Assembly: GCF_003479425.1 (NCBI RefSeq)
Contig: NZ_QUHC01000006.1
Coordinates: forward strand, 1 to 64,000
Direction: 5' to 3'
DNA: 64,000 nucleotides
DNA from: Odoribacter sp. AF15-53
Lineage (GTDB): Bacteria > Bacteroidota > Bacteroidia > Bacteroidales > Marinifilaceae
Part shown: one piece after another, positions 39,401-46,693 of the stretch
How the letters are laid out: each line of letters begins with the position of its first letter
How positions within the stretch are numbered: the stretch's first letter is position 1
Notes under the pieces: generated by a model
The model's input: only the letters and a program-made list of their open reading frames with translations
Told to the model about the DNA's origin: nothing
Databases searched by the model: none
Position numbers and translations under genes: made by a program

Positions 39401-39863
39401 GTGTCGTTCCCTGAATAAGCACGGTAGCCCCGGGAATCGGATTTCCTTTTTCATCCACGACCCTTCCCGTTACTTGTGCAAATTTTGGTTCCTCTTTAGG
39501 CCCCACGAGGATTTTCCCGTTTGCTTGTTGCTTACAAGTCAACTGGGTTCCCTCCAAACAAGCTTGAACGGCTTTCAACACAGTTACATCTGTTAATTTT
39601 AATGTAACCTTTTTCTGTTCTTTCATCACCGTCTCCTCATTGAATGTAACGAGATTTCCGCCTAAACGATTAATCTCGTACAAGGCACGCAAAACACTAA
39701 CATCTTTAAGGTCAACAGAAATTGTTCCCGATGTCGCTTGCTGACCCAATACCCACGTGGAAGAAGAAAGCGTTATCGCTAAAAAAAGCGAAAAAACATT
39801 AAACAATTTCCCGTAGGTACACAAAAGTCCCAAAAAGACTTTTGGTTCCGTTCTTTTTTTCAT
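36420..39863 (-). CDS. SusC/RagA family TonB-linked outer membrane transporter with STN domain
   Basis: An outer membrane transporter of 1147 residues, first gene of the operon. After a long signal segment (MKKRTEPKVFLGLLCTYGKLFNVFSLFLAITLSSSTWVLG) there is an STN domain (about 50-120), a CarboxypepD_reg-like domain (about 128-215, VTGRVVDEKGNPIPGATVLIQG), the plug with the SusC signature DPLILIDGVES and TAMYGARGANGVILVTTKRG (about 290-345), and the barrel ending YPIQRTWSVGLNVSF. The STN domain is the part that contacts FecR in trans-envelope signalling, which fits the fecR gene directly upstream and the sigma gene beyond. No CAZyme lies nearby, so the substrate may be peptide-like; this is an inference. 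Confidence 0.93.
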   Translation of the reverse strand: MKKRTEPKVFLGLLCTYGKLFNVFSLFLAITLSSSTWVLGQQATSGTISVDLKDVSVLRALYEINRLGGNLVTFNEETVMKEQKKVTLKLTDVTVLKAVQACLEGTQLTCKQQANGKILVGPKEEPKFAQVTGRVVDEKGNPIPGATVLIQGTTQGVATDADGRYTISVRPTDALRVSFIGYKTEVVEPKGKTKINIRLNPTAENIEEVTVVAFGEQKKESVVSAITTVDARTLKSSSSDLTSQFAGKIAGIVGWQTGGLPGALTEEEMNTKFYIRGITSFQTNANIDPLILIDGVESSKLDLSRMTPEDIETFSVMKDASATAMYGARGANGVILVTTKRGEEGSVYTSVRYEAVVSMPTREIDVVDPVTYMKMYNRALLARNPAATPQYSVERIERTGSPLYPSWVYPANDWYDVMFHDYSINHRAGLNIRGGSRLVQYYASVNYVRDEGMLKTDRLNQFKTNIENNTFSFRTNLNIDLSAGIRLNINTSANLDKYRGPYADVTEAYYMAFNASPVDFAPVYPGDETYGWPHLRFGAVDQNTVNPYMQLHQGYKDRRRYSAVARAEYIHNLSPILKGLELRASVSLNQTGYYANAYKTIPYMYSLAKYDFETGVHILNAINGLEASRTLDKDPKKSESSQATQMTYEIRGLHVAAWGEHQTSLTAVLNAQETTNSNTATVLDGIPQRNMGFSMRGTYGFRDRYFAEASFGYNGSERFAKNHRYGFFPAVGGAWIASKEGFFVNHTSHWLSFLKFRLSWGKVGNDGVISTPHFTHLPLLKPESATDPSPNGQQMSIYKIISYPNDKITWEIAEQTNLGIETKFFGGIVELNADIYQEVRHNILDYRYTMPSTTGLESPQIGNVGKARSRGIDLSGKIQHAFSPDFWMILNGTFTYNKAVFKEIEEATNKPEWQRKKGHELSQAIGYIAEGLFRDQAEIDNSPRQGGDVMPGDIRYRDLNNDGVIDVNDATYIGFPETPRVIYGFSGFFNFKNFEFSFAFQGSGKRAFFMNPMSIGPFENNRAMLKAIYDDHWSEDNMKERPFWPRLSTQSIDVHNPQENWGTGAEIRKSTYFMRECSFLRCTSIELAYNVSQSLLRKLRMQSVKFYARVNNPFLITDFKVWDVELGNSGFNYPIQRTWSVGLNVSF

Positions 39864-39889
39864 AGATTTGTGATATTAAATTTAACATT

Positions 39890-39946
39890 GCCCTTGCATT
39901 ATCGCAAGGCATCTTAAATGGAGCTGTCTGCCAAGTCGCTCCATTT
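39890..39946 (-). promoter_or_regulatory. Two tandem hairpins in the fecR-susC leader
   Basis: Read on the minus strand, the 88-base gap between the fecR stop and the susC start has a perfect 9-bp stem AAATGGAGC (39916-39924 on the plus strand) / GCTCCATTT (39938-39946), and a second shorter stem at 39890-39910 (CTTGC/GCAAG core). The first has no T-run after it. They could stabilise the susC message, attenuate it, or mark an RNA processing site. Confidence 0.55.
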
Positions 39947-39951
39947 ATTTT

Positions 39952-41169
39952 TTAATCTTTTACATAGACAACATTTTCATCAATTTTAAATTTAGGACCT
40001 CCCGTGAACGTAAGCGCATCCAGTATGGTCTTCAACGATTCATCCTTACTCAAATACCCGTTAAACGTGTAATATTTATGACAACCGGCCTCGTAAATAA
40101 ATTTCACCCCATACCACCGCTCAATCTGACGGGTCACAACCTCAATATTCTCTTTATTAAACATGAACATTCCTTCCTTCCACGCGATAACGTGTTCAAG
40201 ATTCACTTCGCCCACACTCAAATGGTTTGTTTGCAAATTCAAATCGGCCTGTTTGCCAGGTACCAAAACAACTCTTCGAAGAGTATCGGTCAATAGAGCG
40301 ACTTCAACTTTCCCGGTAAAAAGTGTCGTGGCAATAGCTGGTTCATTCTGGTAAGCTTTTATATTAAAAGAAGTTCCCAACACCCTCGTACGGATATCGT
40401 TCGTCTCCACGATGAAAGGACGTGATGCATCCTTTGTCACCTCGAAAAAAGCTTCCCCGGTTAACTTGACAACCCGTTTCCCTTTACCAAAAAGAACGGG
40501 ATACTCCAACTCGCTCTCGGAATTTAACCAGACCCGGGTACCATCGCTCAACACCAACGTGTAGAATCCACCGGTTGTAGTAATAATTTTATTTATCTCG
40601 GATTCCTCGAACACGACCGAATCTTTTTGTTCTGAATCGGAATCGTAAACAAGCCTATCCTCTTGTCCCATAACAATGGCTGTTCCCAACCGCATACTAT
40701 CCTGCCGAATTTTCGTCATCCCAACTTTCTCGCCATCGGCTAAAACCAAAATAACTTTATCCTGAACCTTTGGCTCGGACACCATTTTAGCCACGTACGG
40801 TTTTCTTGTTATAACATCCCTTGAAGGCTCCATATACTTGAAAAGGAACATTCCTGCCACGAGCAAAACCGCAGCCGCACTCCCCGCCCATAGGGAATAA
40901 CGCTTTATTCGTCTCTGTCGATTCCGTTTATTCAAAGAATTCAATATCCCGGCATGCAACTTCCCGTAATCGGTTGCTTGATCGTAATCCAATTTCAATT
41001 TCAAATACTCCTTTAAACTCTCATCGGAAGCCATCTTATCATAAAGTGCTTGATGTTCTTCCCCGGCTTTGATCCAGTCTTCAAACACCCTCTTCTCCTC
41101 ATCCGTGGCGACACCATATTTCACCCTCAAGATAACCTGTACTATTTGATGACTTTGAAATCTATCCAT
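39952..41169 (-). CDS. FecR-family anti-sigma factor
   Basis: An inner-membrane signalling protein of 405 residues. Residues 1-90 form the cytoplasmic sigma-binding part (DUF4880-like, EEKRVFEDWIKAGEEHQALYDKM). One transmembrane helix follows at about 100-116 (SLWAGSAAAVLLVAGMFLFKY), then a FecR domain (ITTTGGFYTLVLSDGTRVWLNSESELEYPV, about 200-230) and a C-terminal DUF4974 domain (FNGYLSKDESLKTILDALTFTGGPKF). It would receive a signal from the STN domain of SusC and release the ECF sigma factor. The start at 41169 (MDRFQSHQIV) is preferred to a longer one. The sigma gene is divergent rather than in the usual sigma-fecR order. Confidence 0.92.
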   Translation of the reverse strand: MDRFQSHQIVQVILRVKYGVATDEEKRVFEDWIKAGEEHQALYDKMASDESLKEYLKLKLDYDQATDYGKLHAGILNSLNKRNRQRRIKRYSLWAGSAAAVLLVAGMFLFKYMEPSRDVITRKPYVAKMVSEPKVQDKVILVLADGEKVGMTKIRQDSMRLGTAIVMGQEDRLVYDSDSEQKDSVVFEESEINKIITTTGGFYTLVLSDGTRVWLNSESELEYPVLFGKGKRVVKLTGEAFFEVTKDASRPFIVETNDIRTRVLGTSFNIKAYQNEPAIATTLFTGKVEVALLTDTLRRVVLVPGKQADLNLQTNHLSVGEVNLEHVIAWKEGMFMFNKENIEVVTRQIERWYGVKFIYEAGCHKYYTFNGYLSKDESLKTILDALTFTGGPKFKIDENVVYVKD

Positions 41170-41551
41170 TTTTACTAATATTTTATCTAAAGACACCACC
41201 AAGTATCGTTTGGTATTACACGAAAGGAAAAAAATCTATATTATTTTCTTCAATAACAGCTAAAATTATGCTTACTCCCTCACAAACAATCATCTTCTAA
41301 TAATATTATTCTACTTTGAGAAACAATTTATTAACAAATAATAATGCAGACAATCATATTAGCAAATATAATACTTCTGTATAGTACACATATATAAATT
41401 TACAAGAATTCATTTAGATACGAATTGATTATATTTTGTTTCTCTTTTTCGGCAAATTGGATATACAAATAACTTTTTGTAAATTCGCCCCATTCTTAGC
41501 CATCCAATATTACAAACGGATGATTCACAGAATCGACGAAAAGAATTTTCT
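41170..41551. promoter_or_regulatory. Divergent control region between fecR and the ECF sigma gene
   Basis: This 382-base AT-rich gap has no credible gene. It holds a palindrome ACCAAGTATCGTTTGGT at 41198-41214 (5-bp arms, 7-base centre), 29 bases before the fecR ATG, a fair place for an ECF-sigma or repressor site. Toward the sigma gene, TATATTTTG at 41430-41438 is one base too long for a TAnnTTTG box. No firm promoter was assigned. Confidence 0.4.
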
Positions 41552-42085
41552 ATGCAAGGGGACAAGGCTGTCAAAAGTAATCATTTCAATTTGGAAAGTT
41601 TCATCCGGGAACATTTTGCCTCCTTATGCGCCATTGCATTCAAACTCACGGGAAACTCCGAGACTGCACAAGATCTTGCCCAAGATGTTATTATAAAATT
41701 CTGGGAAAACAGACAGCAATACGAAAGTCTCGAATCAATCGAGAATTACCTTTTTATCATGATTCGCAACGAATCCCTGAATTATCTCCGGGGACTCGCC
41801 CGGGAAAAAAAACGCTACGAAAAAGTCTCGCTAAACAACGATCGGGAAGATTCCCTGTGGGACACGATCATAGAACAAGAAGCAAATCTACTATTAAACG
41901 AAGCAATCGCGGGCTTACCCCCACAATGTAAACGCATCGTGAACCTTTCCCTCACGGGAAAAAACACGAAAGAAATCGCGGATGAACTCGACATCGCCGT
42001 GAATACCGTCAAAGTATTAAAAAGTCGGGCCATCCATAAACTAAGAGAATACTTTTTAGAAAATGACATCTGGATCGAATTTTAA
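41552..42085 (+). CDS. ECF RNA polymerase sigma-70 factor (Bacteroides expansion type)
   Basis: A sigma factor of 177 residues. Region 2 (about 13-80) shows FIREHFASLCAIAFKLTGNSETAQDLAQDVIIKFWENRQQYESLESIENYLFIMIRNESLNYLRG, and region 4 (about 120-168) shows LPPQCKRIVNLSLTGKNTKEIADELDIAVNTVKVLKSRAIHKLREY. This is the FecI-like form that in Bacteroidetes drives SusCD operons under FecR control. It is transcribed away from fecR, so the target operon and the sigma gene can be controlled separately. Confidence 0.93.
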   Translation: MQGDKAVKSNHFNLESFIREHFASLCAIAFKLTGNSETAQDLAQDVIIKFWENRQQYESLESIENYLFIMIRNESLNYLRGLAREKKRYEKVSLNNDREDSLWDTIIEQEANLLLNEAIAGLPPQCKRIVNLSLTGKNTKEIADELDIAVNTVKVLKSRAIHKLREYFLENDIWIEF

Positions 42086-42162
42086 GATGATATATACTAC
42101 TTAGAAAATAGTAACTTGGTATTTATTCAAGAAAGCAAATTCCTACTTTCCGGTTTTCTCTC

Positions 42163-42170
42163 TATCTTTG
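42163..42170 (+). promoter_or_regulatory. -7 box of rlmN
   Basis: TATCTTTG at 42163-42170, 19 bases before the ATG at 42190. No TTG is found at the usual -33 distance. Confidence 0.55.
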
Positions 42171-42189
42171 CAACGGAAAAAATGAATAC

Positions 42190-43227
42190 ATGGAAAAAAC
42201 AAATATAAGAGCATACTCGCAACAGGCACTAACAGACATTCTCGTGCAACTCGGTGAGAAAGCCTTCCGAGCAAAACAAATCTGGCAATGGCTCTGGCAA
42301 AAAGGAGTCACTCGCTTCGATGACATGACCAACCTGTCAAAAGGAACCCGGGAACTTCTCGCCACGCATTTCATCCTGCAAACCGCCACACTCACCCATA
42401 AGCAAGAGAGTAGTGATGGGACAACTAAGCTCGGCTTCACCTTGCCCGACGGGAACCTGATCGAAACCGTGCTTATCCCGGGACGGGACAAGGCAACCGT
42501 GTGCGTCTCTTCACAGGTCGGGTGCAAATTGAAATGTAGTTTCTGCGCCACGGGAGGACTCGGATTCACGCGCAACCTCCTGCCGGAAGAAATATATGAT
42601 CAGGTAGTAGCCGTCAAACGACTTGCCGAGGAACGAGGTATGCCGCTTTCCAACATCGTGTTCATGGGCATGGGCGAACCGCTCCTCAACTACGAGAACG
42701 TCCTGGCCGCCATTGAAAAAATAACCGCTGAAGACGGACTGGCCATGTCGCCCTACCGCCTCACGTTATCCACGTCCGGGATTATCGAGGGGATAAAACG
42801 TCTGGCTGACGACAACGTACGCTTCAACCTGGCCATCTCGCTCCATTCGGCAGTAAACACGACCCGGGATAAAATTATGCCGATCAACAAAGCCTATCCG
42901 CTCCCGAAACTAGCGGAAGCCATAAAATATTTTGTCGACAAAACAGGCACTCGCCCCACCTTCGAGTATCTATTGCTCAAAAACGTGAACGACAGCCTCG
43001 AAGACGCCAAGGCTCTCGCCGTATTCTGCCGACAATTCCCGGTAAAAATCAACATCATTGAATACAACGAGGTCGACAACGCACCTTATCATCACAGCCC
43101 CGATGCCAACAGGGACCAGTTTGTCCGTTACCTCGAAAGTAAAAACATCGTGGTAAACGTTCGTCGTAGCAAAGGAAAAGACATTGACGCGGCTTGCGGG
43201 CAACTGGCAAACAAGAATAGTTTATAA
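42190..43227 (+). CDS. rlmN: Dual-specificity RNA methyltransferase RlmN
   Basis: A radical-SAM enzyme of 345 residues that methylates C2 of A2503 in 23S rRNA and of A37 in some tRNAs. The 4Fe-4S cluster Cys residues are in GCKLKCSFCATGG (C112, C116, C119). The Cys that carries the methyl intermediate is in AACGQL at 336 near the C-terminus. Other family blocks are GEPLLNYENV and ISLHSAVNTTRDKIMPINKAYPL. The length is normal. It seems to stand alone, before a 9-bp repeat array. Confidence 0.97.
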   Translation: MEKTNIRAYSQQALTDILVQLGEKAFRAKQIWQWLWQKGVTRFDDMTNLSKGTRELLATHFILQTATLTHKQESSDGTTKLGFTLPDGNLIETVLIPGRDKATVCVSSQVGCKLKCSFCATGGLGFTRNLLPEEIYDQVVAVKRLAEERGMPLSNIVFMGMGEPLLNYENVLAAIEKITAEDGLAMSPYRLTLSTSGIIEGIKRLADDNVRFNLAISLHSAVNTTRDKIMPINKAYPLPKLAEAIKYFVDKTGTRPTFEYLLLKNVNDSLEDAKALAVFCRQFPVKINIIEYNEVDNAPYHHSPDANRDQFVRYLESKNIVVNVRRSKGKDIDAACGQLANKNSL

Positions 43228-43238
43228 AACCCGAAAAC

Positions 43239-43274
43239 TTTACAAACCTTATAAACTTTATGAACTTTATAAAC
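43239..43274. repeat. 9-bp tandem array (4 units) after rlmN
   Basis: TTTACAAAC, CTTATAAAC, TTTATGAAC, TTTATAAAC. This is the same 9-bp consensus as the arrays at 5088-5123 and 5203-5238, about 38 kb away. Confidence 0.85.
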
Positions 43275-43307
43275 TAAATTCCAGTAACATTCACCTGCAC
43301 CCTGACG

Positions 43308-43350
43308 TAGTACGATAATAAACTAAACACCTTACAATCAACTCGTACTA
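43308..43350 (+). promoter_or_regulatory. Inverted repeat placing the lipocalin start codon in a stem
   Basis: TAGTACGA (43308-43315) is the exact complement of TCGTACTA (43343-43350), and the A of the ATG is the last base of the right arm. A 27-base loop separates the arms. In RNA this could hide the ribosome binding site. Confidence 0.5.
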
Positions 43351-43913
43351 TGAAATTATTACTATTAACGATATTGCTAGTCGGGAGCAATATCATCACG
43401 GCAACGGCACAACCCGACAAAGAGATCGACAACCGGGCGATCGACTCGCTCGACCTGAAAAAGTATGTCGGTCTATGGTATGAAATCGCTCGTTTCGATC
43501 ACCCGTTCGAACGAGGTCTCGTTGGGGTAACCACCCAGTACATCATCAAACCGGACGGTAATATCGAAGTCATCGGATGCGGTTACCAAGACAGTCTCCG
43601 GGGAGAGAAAAAAGAGATCGTGGGCAAAGTACGCATCCCGGACACCACCCAACCGGGAATATTACGGGTAACATACTTTCTTATCTTCAACACGGATTAC
43701 CATATCCTGGAAGTCGAGAAAGATTACAGCGCCGCACTCATCGGGAGCTCACAATGCGATCATCTCTGGATCGTGAGCCGCACACCAACCCTCCCTCCCA
43801 AAAAATTAAAAGATTTGGAGCAACGGGCCAGAAGGAGAGGTTATGACACCACGGCATTGATATTTGTCCCGCACGATCAGCAACAAATTCAGGAAGAATA
43901 CACGCAACTCTGA
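43350..43913 (+). CDS. Secreted lipocalin (Blc-like)
   Basis: A beta-barrel lipid- or small-molecule-binding protein of 187 residues. After the signal (MKLLLLTILLVGSNIITATAQ) comes the lipocalin motif LKKYVGLWYEIARFDHPFERG (about 36-56), then YIIKPDGNIEVIGCGYQ, the strand block YHILEVEKDYSAALIGS (about 119-135), and WIVSRTPTLPP near the end. There is no lipobox Cys, so unlike E. coli Blc it is probably soluble in the periplasm. The rmuC gene starts 40 bases later on the same strand. Confidence 0.9.
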   Translation: MKLLLLTILLVGSNIITATAQPDKEIDNRAIDSLDLKKYVGLWYEIARFDHPFERGLVGVTTQYIIKPDGNIEVIGCGYQDSLRGEKKEIVGKVRIPDTTQPGILRVTYFLIFNTDYHILEVEKDYSAALIGSSQCDHLWIVSRTPTLPPKKLKDLEQRARRRGYDTTALIFVPHDQQQIQEEYTQL

Positions 43914-43953
43914 CTTATTTTCCATATTTTTGACCTATCAAAGGCTCAAGAAT

Positions 43954-45273
43954 ATGGAATTACTTATACTTATCACGTGTGGAATACTCCTCGTACTCAA
44001 TATCATCATCTTCGGATTATACATTCGTTCCCGTAACACGAACCCTACCCGGGATATCGCCCGGGACATTACGGAACTGGAAAAAGTGATCCGTGACGAA
44101 TCACGCTATAACCGGGAAAACGATGAAAACCGCTCCCGCAAAGACCGGGAAGAACTTGCCTCATCGCTCAACAACTTCCGCACGGAACACCGGGAAGCCC
44201 TGAAAAACATCACGACACAAACCCATACCGCCATACAAGCCTTCCAGAAAAATTTTGCCGAAAACATGGAACAATTCAACCGCCTGCAACGGGAAAAATT
44301 GGGTGAACTTACCCTCCGCCAGCAAGAACTCCTGCAAAACACCGAAAAGAAACTCGAAGAAATGCGGGTCACGGTTGACGAAAAATTACAAAAAACCTTG
44401 CACGAACGCATCGGACAATCGTTCGAACTGGTCAGCAAACAACTGGAAAGCGTGCAGAAAGGTCTGGGAGAAATGCAAACTCTAGCCCAAGACGTGGGCG
44501 GCCTGAAACGGGTTCTCAGCAACGTGAAAATACGTGGAACGATCGGTGAGGTACAACTTTCCATGCTCTTGGAACAAATTCTCGCTCCCGACCAGTACGA
44601 AGCCAACGTGAAAACAAAACCCGGCTCGGACAAACTCGTCGAATTCGCCGTCAAACTACCCGGCCGGGCAGAAGGGAATGAAACCGTTTATCTCCCGATT
44701 GATGCCAAATTCCCAAAAGACGTTTACGAACAATTACTCAACGCTTATGATTCCGGAGACCTGCAACACGTGGAGGCCGCATCCCGCACCCTCGAACAAA
44801 CGATCCGCAACATGGCCAAAGACATCCGGGACAAATACCTAGCCCCTCCCGGCACCACCGATTTCGGGATCATGTTTCTCCCATTTGAAAGCATATACGG
44901 GGAAGTTACCCGCCGGGCCGCCCTTCTCGAACAATTACAACAGGATTACCACGTCATCGTCACGGGACCGACCACCCTTGCGGCCATCCTGAACAGTCTG
45001 CAAATGGGTTTCCGCACACTCGCCATTCAAAAACGCAGCAGCGAGGTGTGGCGTGTTCTCGGTGGTGTAAAAGCTGAATTCGAAAAATTCGGTGGTCTTT
45101 TGGAGAAAGCCCAGAAGAATCTTCAAACCGCCAACAACCAGCTCGAAGAAGTCATGGGCAAACGCACCCGGGCCATTCAACGGCAACTTCGTTCCGTGGA
45201 AGCCTTGCCCGCGCAAGACGCCAGTCTGGACCTGCCGGAAATCACCGATGATACGGATGATTCACAAATCTAA
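43954..45273 (+). CDS. rmuC: DNA recombination protein RmuC homolog
   Basis: A protein of 439 residues thought to limit DNA inversions between short inverted repeats. It has an N-terminal membrane anchor (MELLILITCGILLVLNIIIFGLYIRS), a long coiled coil (about 40-175), and the RmuC catalytic-like core: RGTIGEVQLSMLLEQILAPDQYE (about 193-215), FAVKLPGR, LPIDAKFPKDVY (about 246-257), FLPFESIYGEV and ILNSLQMGFRTLAIQKRS. The start at 43954 is chosen for the membrane helix; an upstream in-frame ATG at 43864 overlaps the lipocalin gene. Confidence 0.92.
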   Translation: MELLILITCGILLVLNIIIFGLYIRSRNTNPTRDIARDITELEKVIRDESRYNRENDENRSRKDREELASSLNNFRTEHREALKNITTQTHTAIQAFQKNFAENMEQFNRLQREKLGELTLRQQELLQNTEKKLEEMRVTVDEKLQKTLHERIGQSFELVSKQLESVQKGLGEMQTLAQDVGGLKRVLSNVKIRGTIGEVQLSMLLEQILAPDQYEANVKTKPGSDKLVEFAVKLPGRAEGNETVYLPIDAKFPKDVYEQLLNAYDSGDLQHVEAASRTLEQTIRNMAKDIRDKYLAPPGTTDFGIMFLPFESIYGEVTRRAALLEQLQQDYHVIVTGPTTLAAILNSLQMGFRTLAIQKRSSEVWRVLGGVKAEFEKFGGLLEKAQKNLQTANNQLEEVMGKRTRAIQRQLRSVEALPAQDASLDLPEITDDTDDSQI

Positions 45274-45450
45274 CAATACATAAATCCCACTCTTACATCT
45301 ACAAATAAAGAACAAAGAAAATCCAACACGCTCTACTCGCACTTGTCCTTGGATTCAATCAAATTCACTGATAATCAAGCGTCATGTCTTATAGAGATAC
45401 ATATCGGTTCGCACGACAGTACTAAATGAATACCTGTTCAGTAGTTTCAT

Positions 45451-45494
45451 GAACCTTATACGAACCCTATATAAACCCTATATGAACCCTATTA
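45451..45494. repeat. 11-bp tandem array (4 units)
   Basis: GAACCTTATAC, GAACCCTATAT, AAACCCTATAT, GAACCCTATTA. It is followed by AATAAGGTTTATAAAGG, which is partly complementary. The unit resembles the 9-bp family (TTTATAAAC) stretched by two bases. Confidence 0.75.
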
Positions 45495-45702
45495 TAATAA
45501 GGTTTATAAAGGATTTATATAAATGATCTATAATTTTATAAACGGTACTCCTCAAGTAGTCATAACTAATTCATCAGGAATTCTTTATTAAACAGAAATA
45601 CATCTCTCGATCATTTCTTCGCACGCAATACTGATTAATAAAATTTTAATCTCAAAGTCTAAAACAAAACACCTCTTACTAGATTCTTTTCACAGTTTTT
45701 AT

Positions 45703-45710
45703 TAGCTTTG
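45703..45710 (+). promoter_or_regulatory. -7 box of the nucleotidyltransferase/kinase operon
   Basis: TAGCTTTG, a match to TAnnTTTG, 40 bases before the ATG at 45751. No good -33 element is visible. Confidence 0.5.
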
Positions 45711-45750
45711 CCCTAAGGAAGAGCAAAAACAAAAGATAACATATAATTAC

Positions 45751-46653
45751 ATGGAAACGAAGAAAAACAAAACCACCTTGCTCATCATGGCAGCAGGCAT
45801 GGGTTCCCGGTTCGGAAGTCTAAAACAATTGGCACTACTCGGACCGCACAAAAAAACATTATTGCATTACTCGATCTATGATGCCGTACATGCCGGGTTC
45901 GATAAGATTGTTTTTATTATTCGCCGGAGTTTCGAGAACGAATTCAAAGAAGCTGTCGGTAAATATGCCGAAAGCCTCGTGGAAACCGTTTACTGCTTTC
46001 AGGAAATGGATCAACTACCGGGTAACCTCCCCCCCATTCAACGGGAAAAGCCCTGGGGTACGGCTCACGCCATCTGGGCGGCCAAAGATCATATCCATGA
46101 ACCTTTCATCGCGATCAATGCCGACGATTTCTACGGACGTGATGCTTTCGTGAAAATGCACGATTTCATCGCGGACAACCAGGATGAAAGATGTTTCAGC
46201 CTAGCCGGATATCAACTGGCGGCAACCTTGTCCGAGAATGGAACCGTATCCAGAGGAATATGCACAGTGGATCAGGATAACTTCTTGACAAGCATCACCG
46301 AACGCACGAAAATCGGAAGAGAAGGCGACACCATCAAAGACATGAATTCTGGAGTCGTTTTACAGGGAAATGATGTTGTATCCATGAATTTCTGGGGGTT
46401 CTCACCTATTCTATTCGGGGAGATCGAGAAACAATTCGTCGATTTCTACCACAAGAACAGCGACAATCCAAAAGCCGAAATCTATATTCCTTTTGTCGTT
46501 GATGAACTCATCAAACAAAAGGCTGTAAAAGTAAAAGTATTGAACACCAGTGCGAAATGGTTCGGCGTCACGTATAAAGAAGATACCGAACTAGTCAACA
46601 ACGCCTTACAAAAGTTCGACGGGGAAGGGTTGTACACGGACATGGGGCAATAA
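45751..46653 (+). CDS. Sugar-phosphate nucleotidyltransferase family protein
   Basis: A cytoplasmic NTP transferase of 300 residues. The nucleotide-binding motif is MAAGMGSRFGSLKQL (about 13-27), the Asp pair that binds metal is in AINADDFYG (about 126-134), and NSGVVLQGNDVVSMNFWGFSP is in the sugar-binding half. Such enzymes make NDP-sugars from sugar 1-phosphates. The kinase gene follows after 40 bases, so the two probably act in sequence on one sugar, as NahK/GlmU-like or AmgK/MurU pairs do. Which sugar is not shown. Confidence 0.82.
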   Translation: METKKNKTTLLIMAAGMGSRFGSLKQLALLGPHKKTLLHYSIYDAVHAGFDKIVFIIRRSFENEFKEAVGKYAESLVETVYCFQEMDQLPGNLPPIQREKPWGTAHAIWAAKDHIHEPFIAINADDFYGRDAFVKMHDFIADNQDERCFSLAGYQLAATLSENGTVSRGICTVDQDNFLTSITERTKIGREGDTIKDMNSGVVLQGNDVVSMNFWGFSPILFGEIEKQFVDFYHKNSDNPKAEIYIPFVVDELIKQKAVKVKVLNTSAKWFGVTYKEDTELVNNALQKFDGEGLYTDMGQ

Positions 46654-46693
46654 GCACAAATAAAAACGGGTAAAACAACAAAAACAACTAAGC

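Larger units (their letters stand above)
45274..45750. other. 477-base gap between rmuC and the nucleotidyltransferase gene
   Basis: No open frame with coding character was seen. It contains an 11-bp tandem array (45451-45494) and a -7 box (45703-45710), which are listed separately. Nothing else is supported. Confidence 0.6.

Noticed and set aside
28170..42085. Classical polysaccharide utilization locus
   Set aside because: No glycoside hydrolase, lyase, esterase or sulfatase gene was found among the genes of the locus.
45451..45494. CRISPR array or origin iterons
   Set aside because: Units of 11 bases without spacers are too short for CRISPR, and no replication initiator gene is near.
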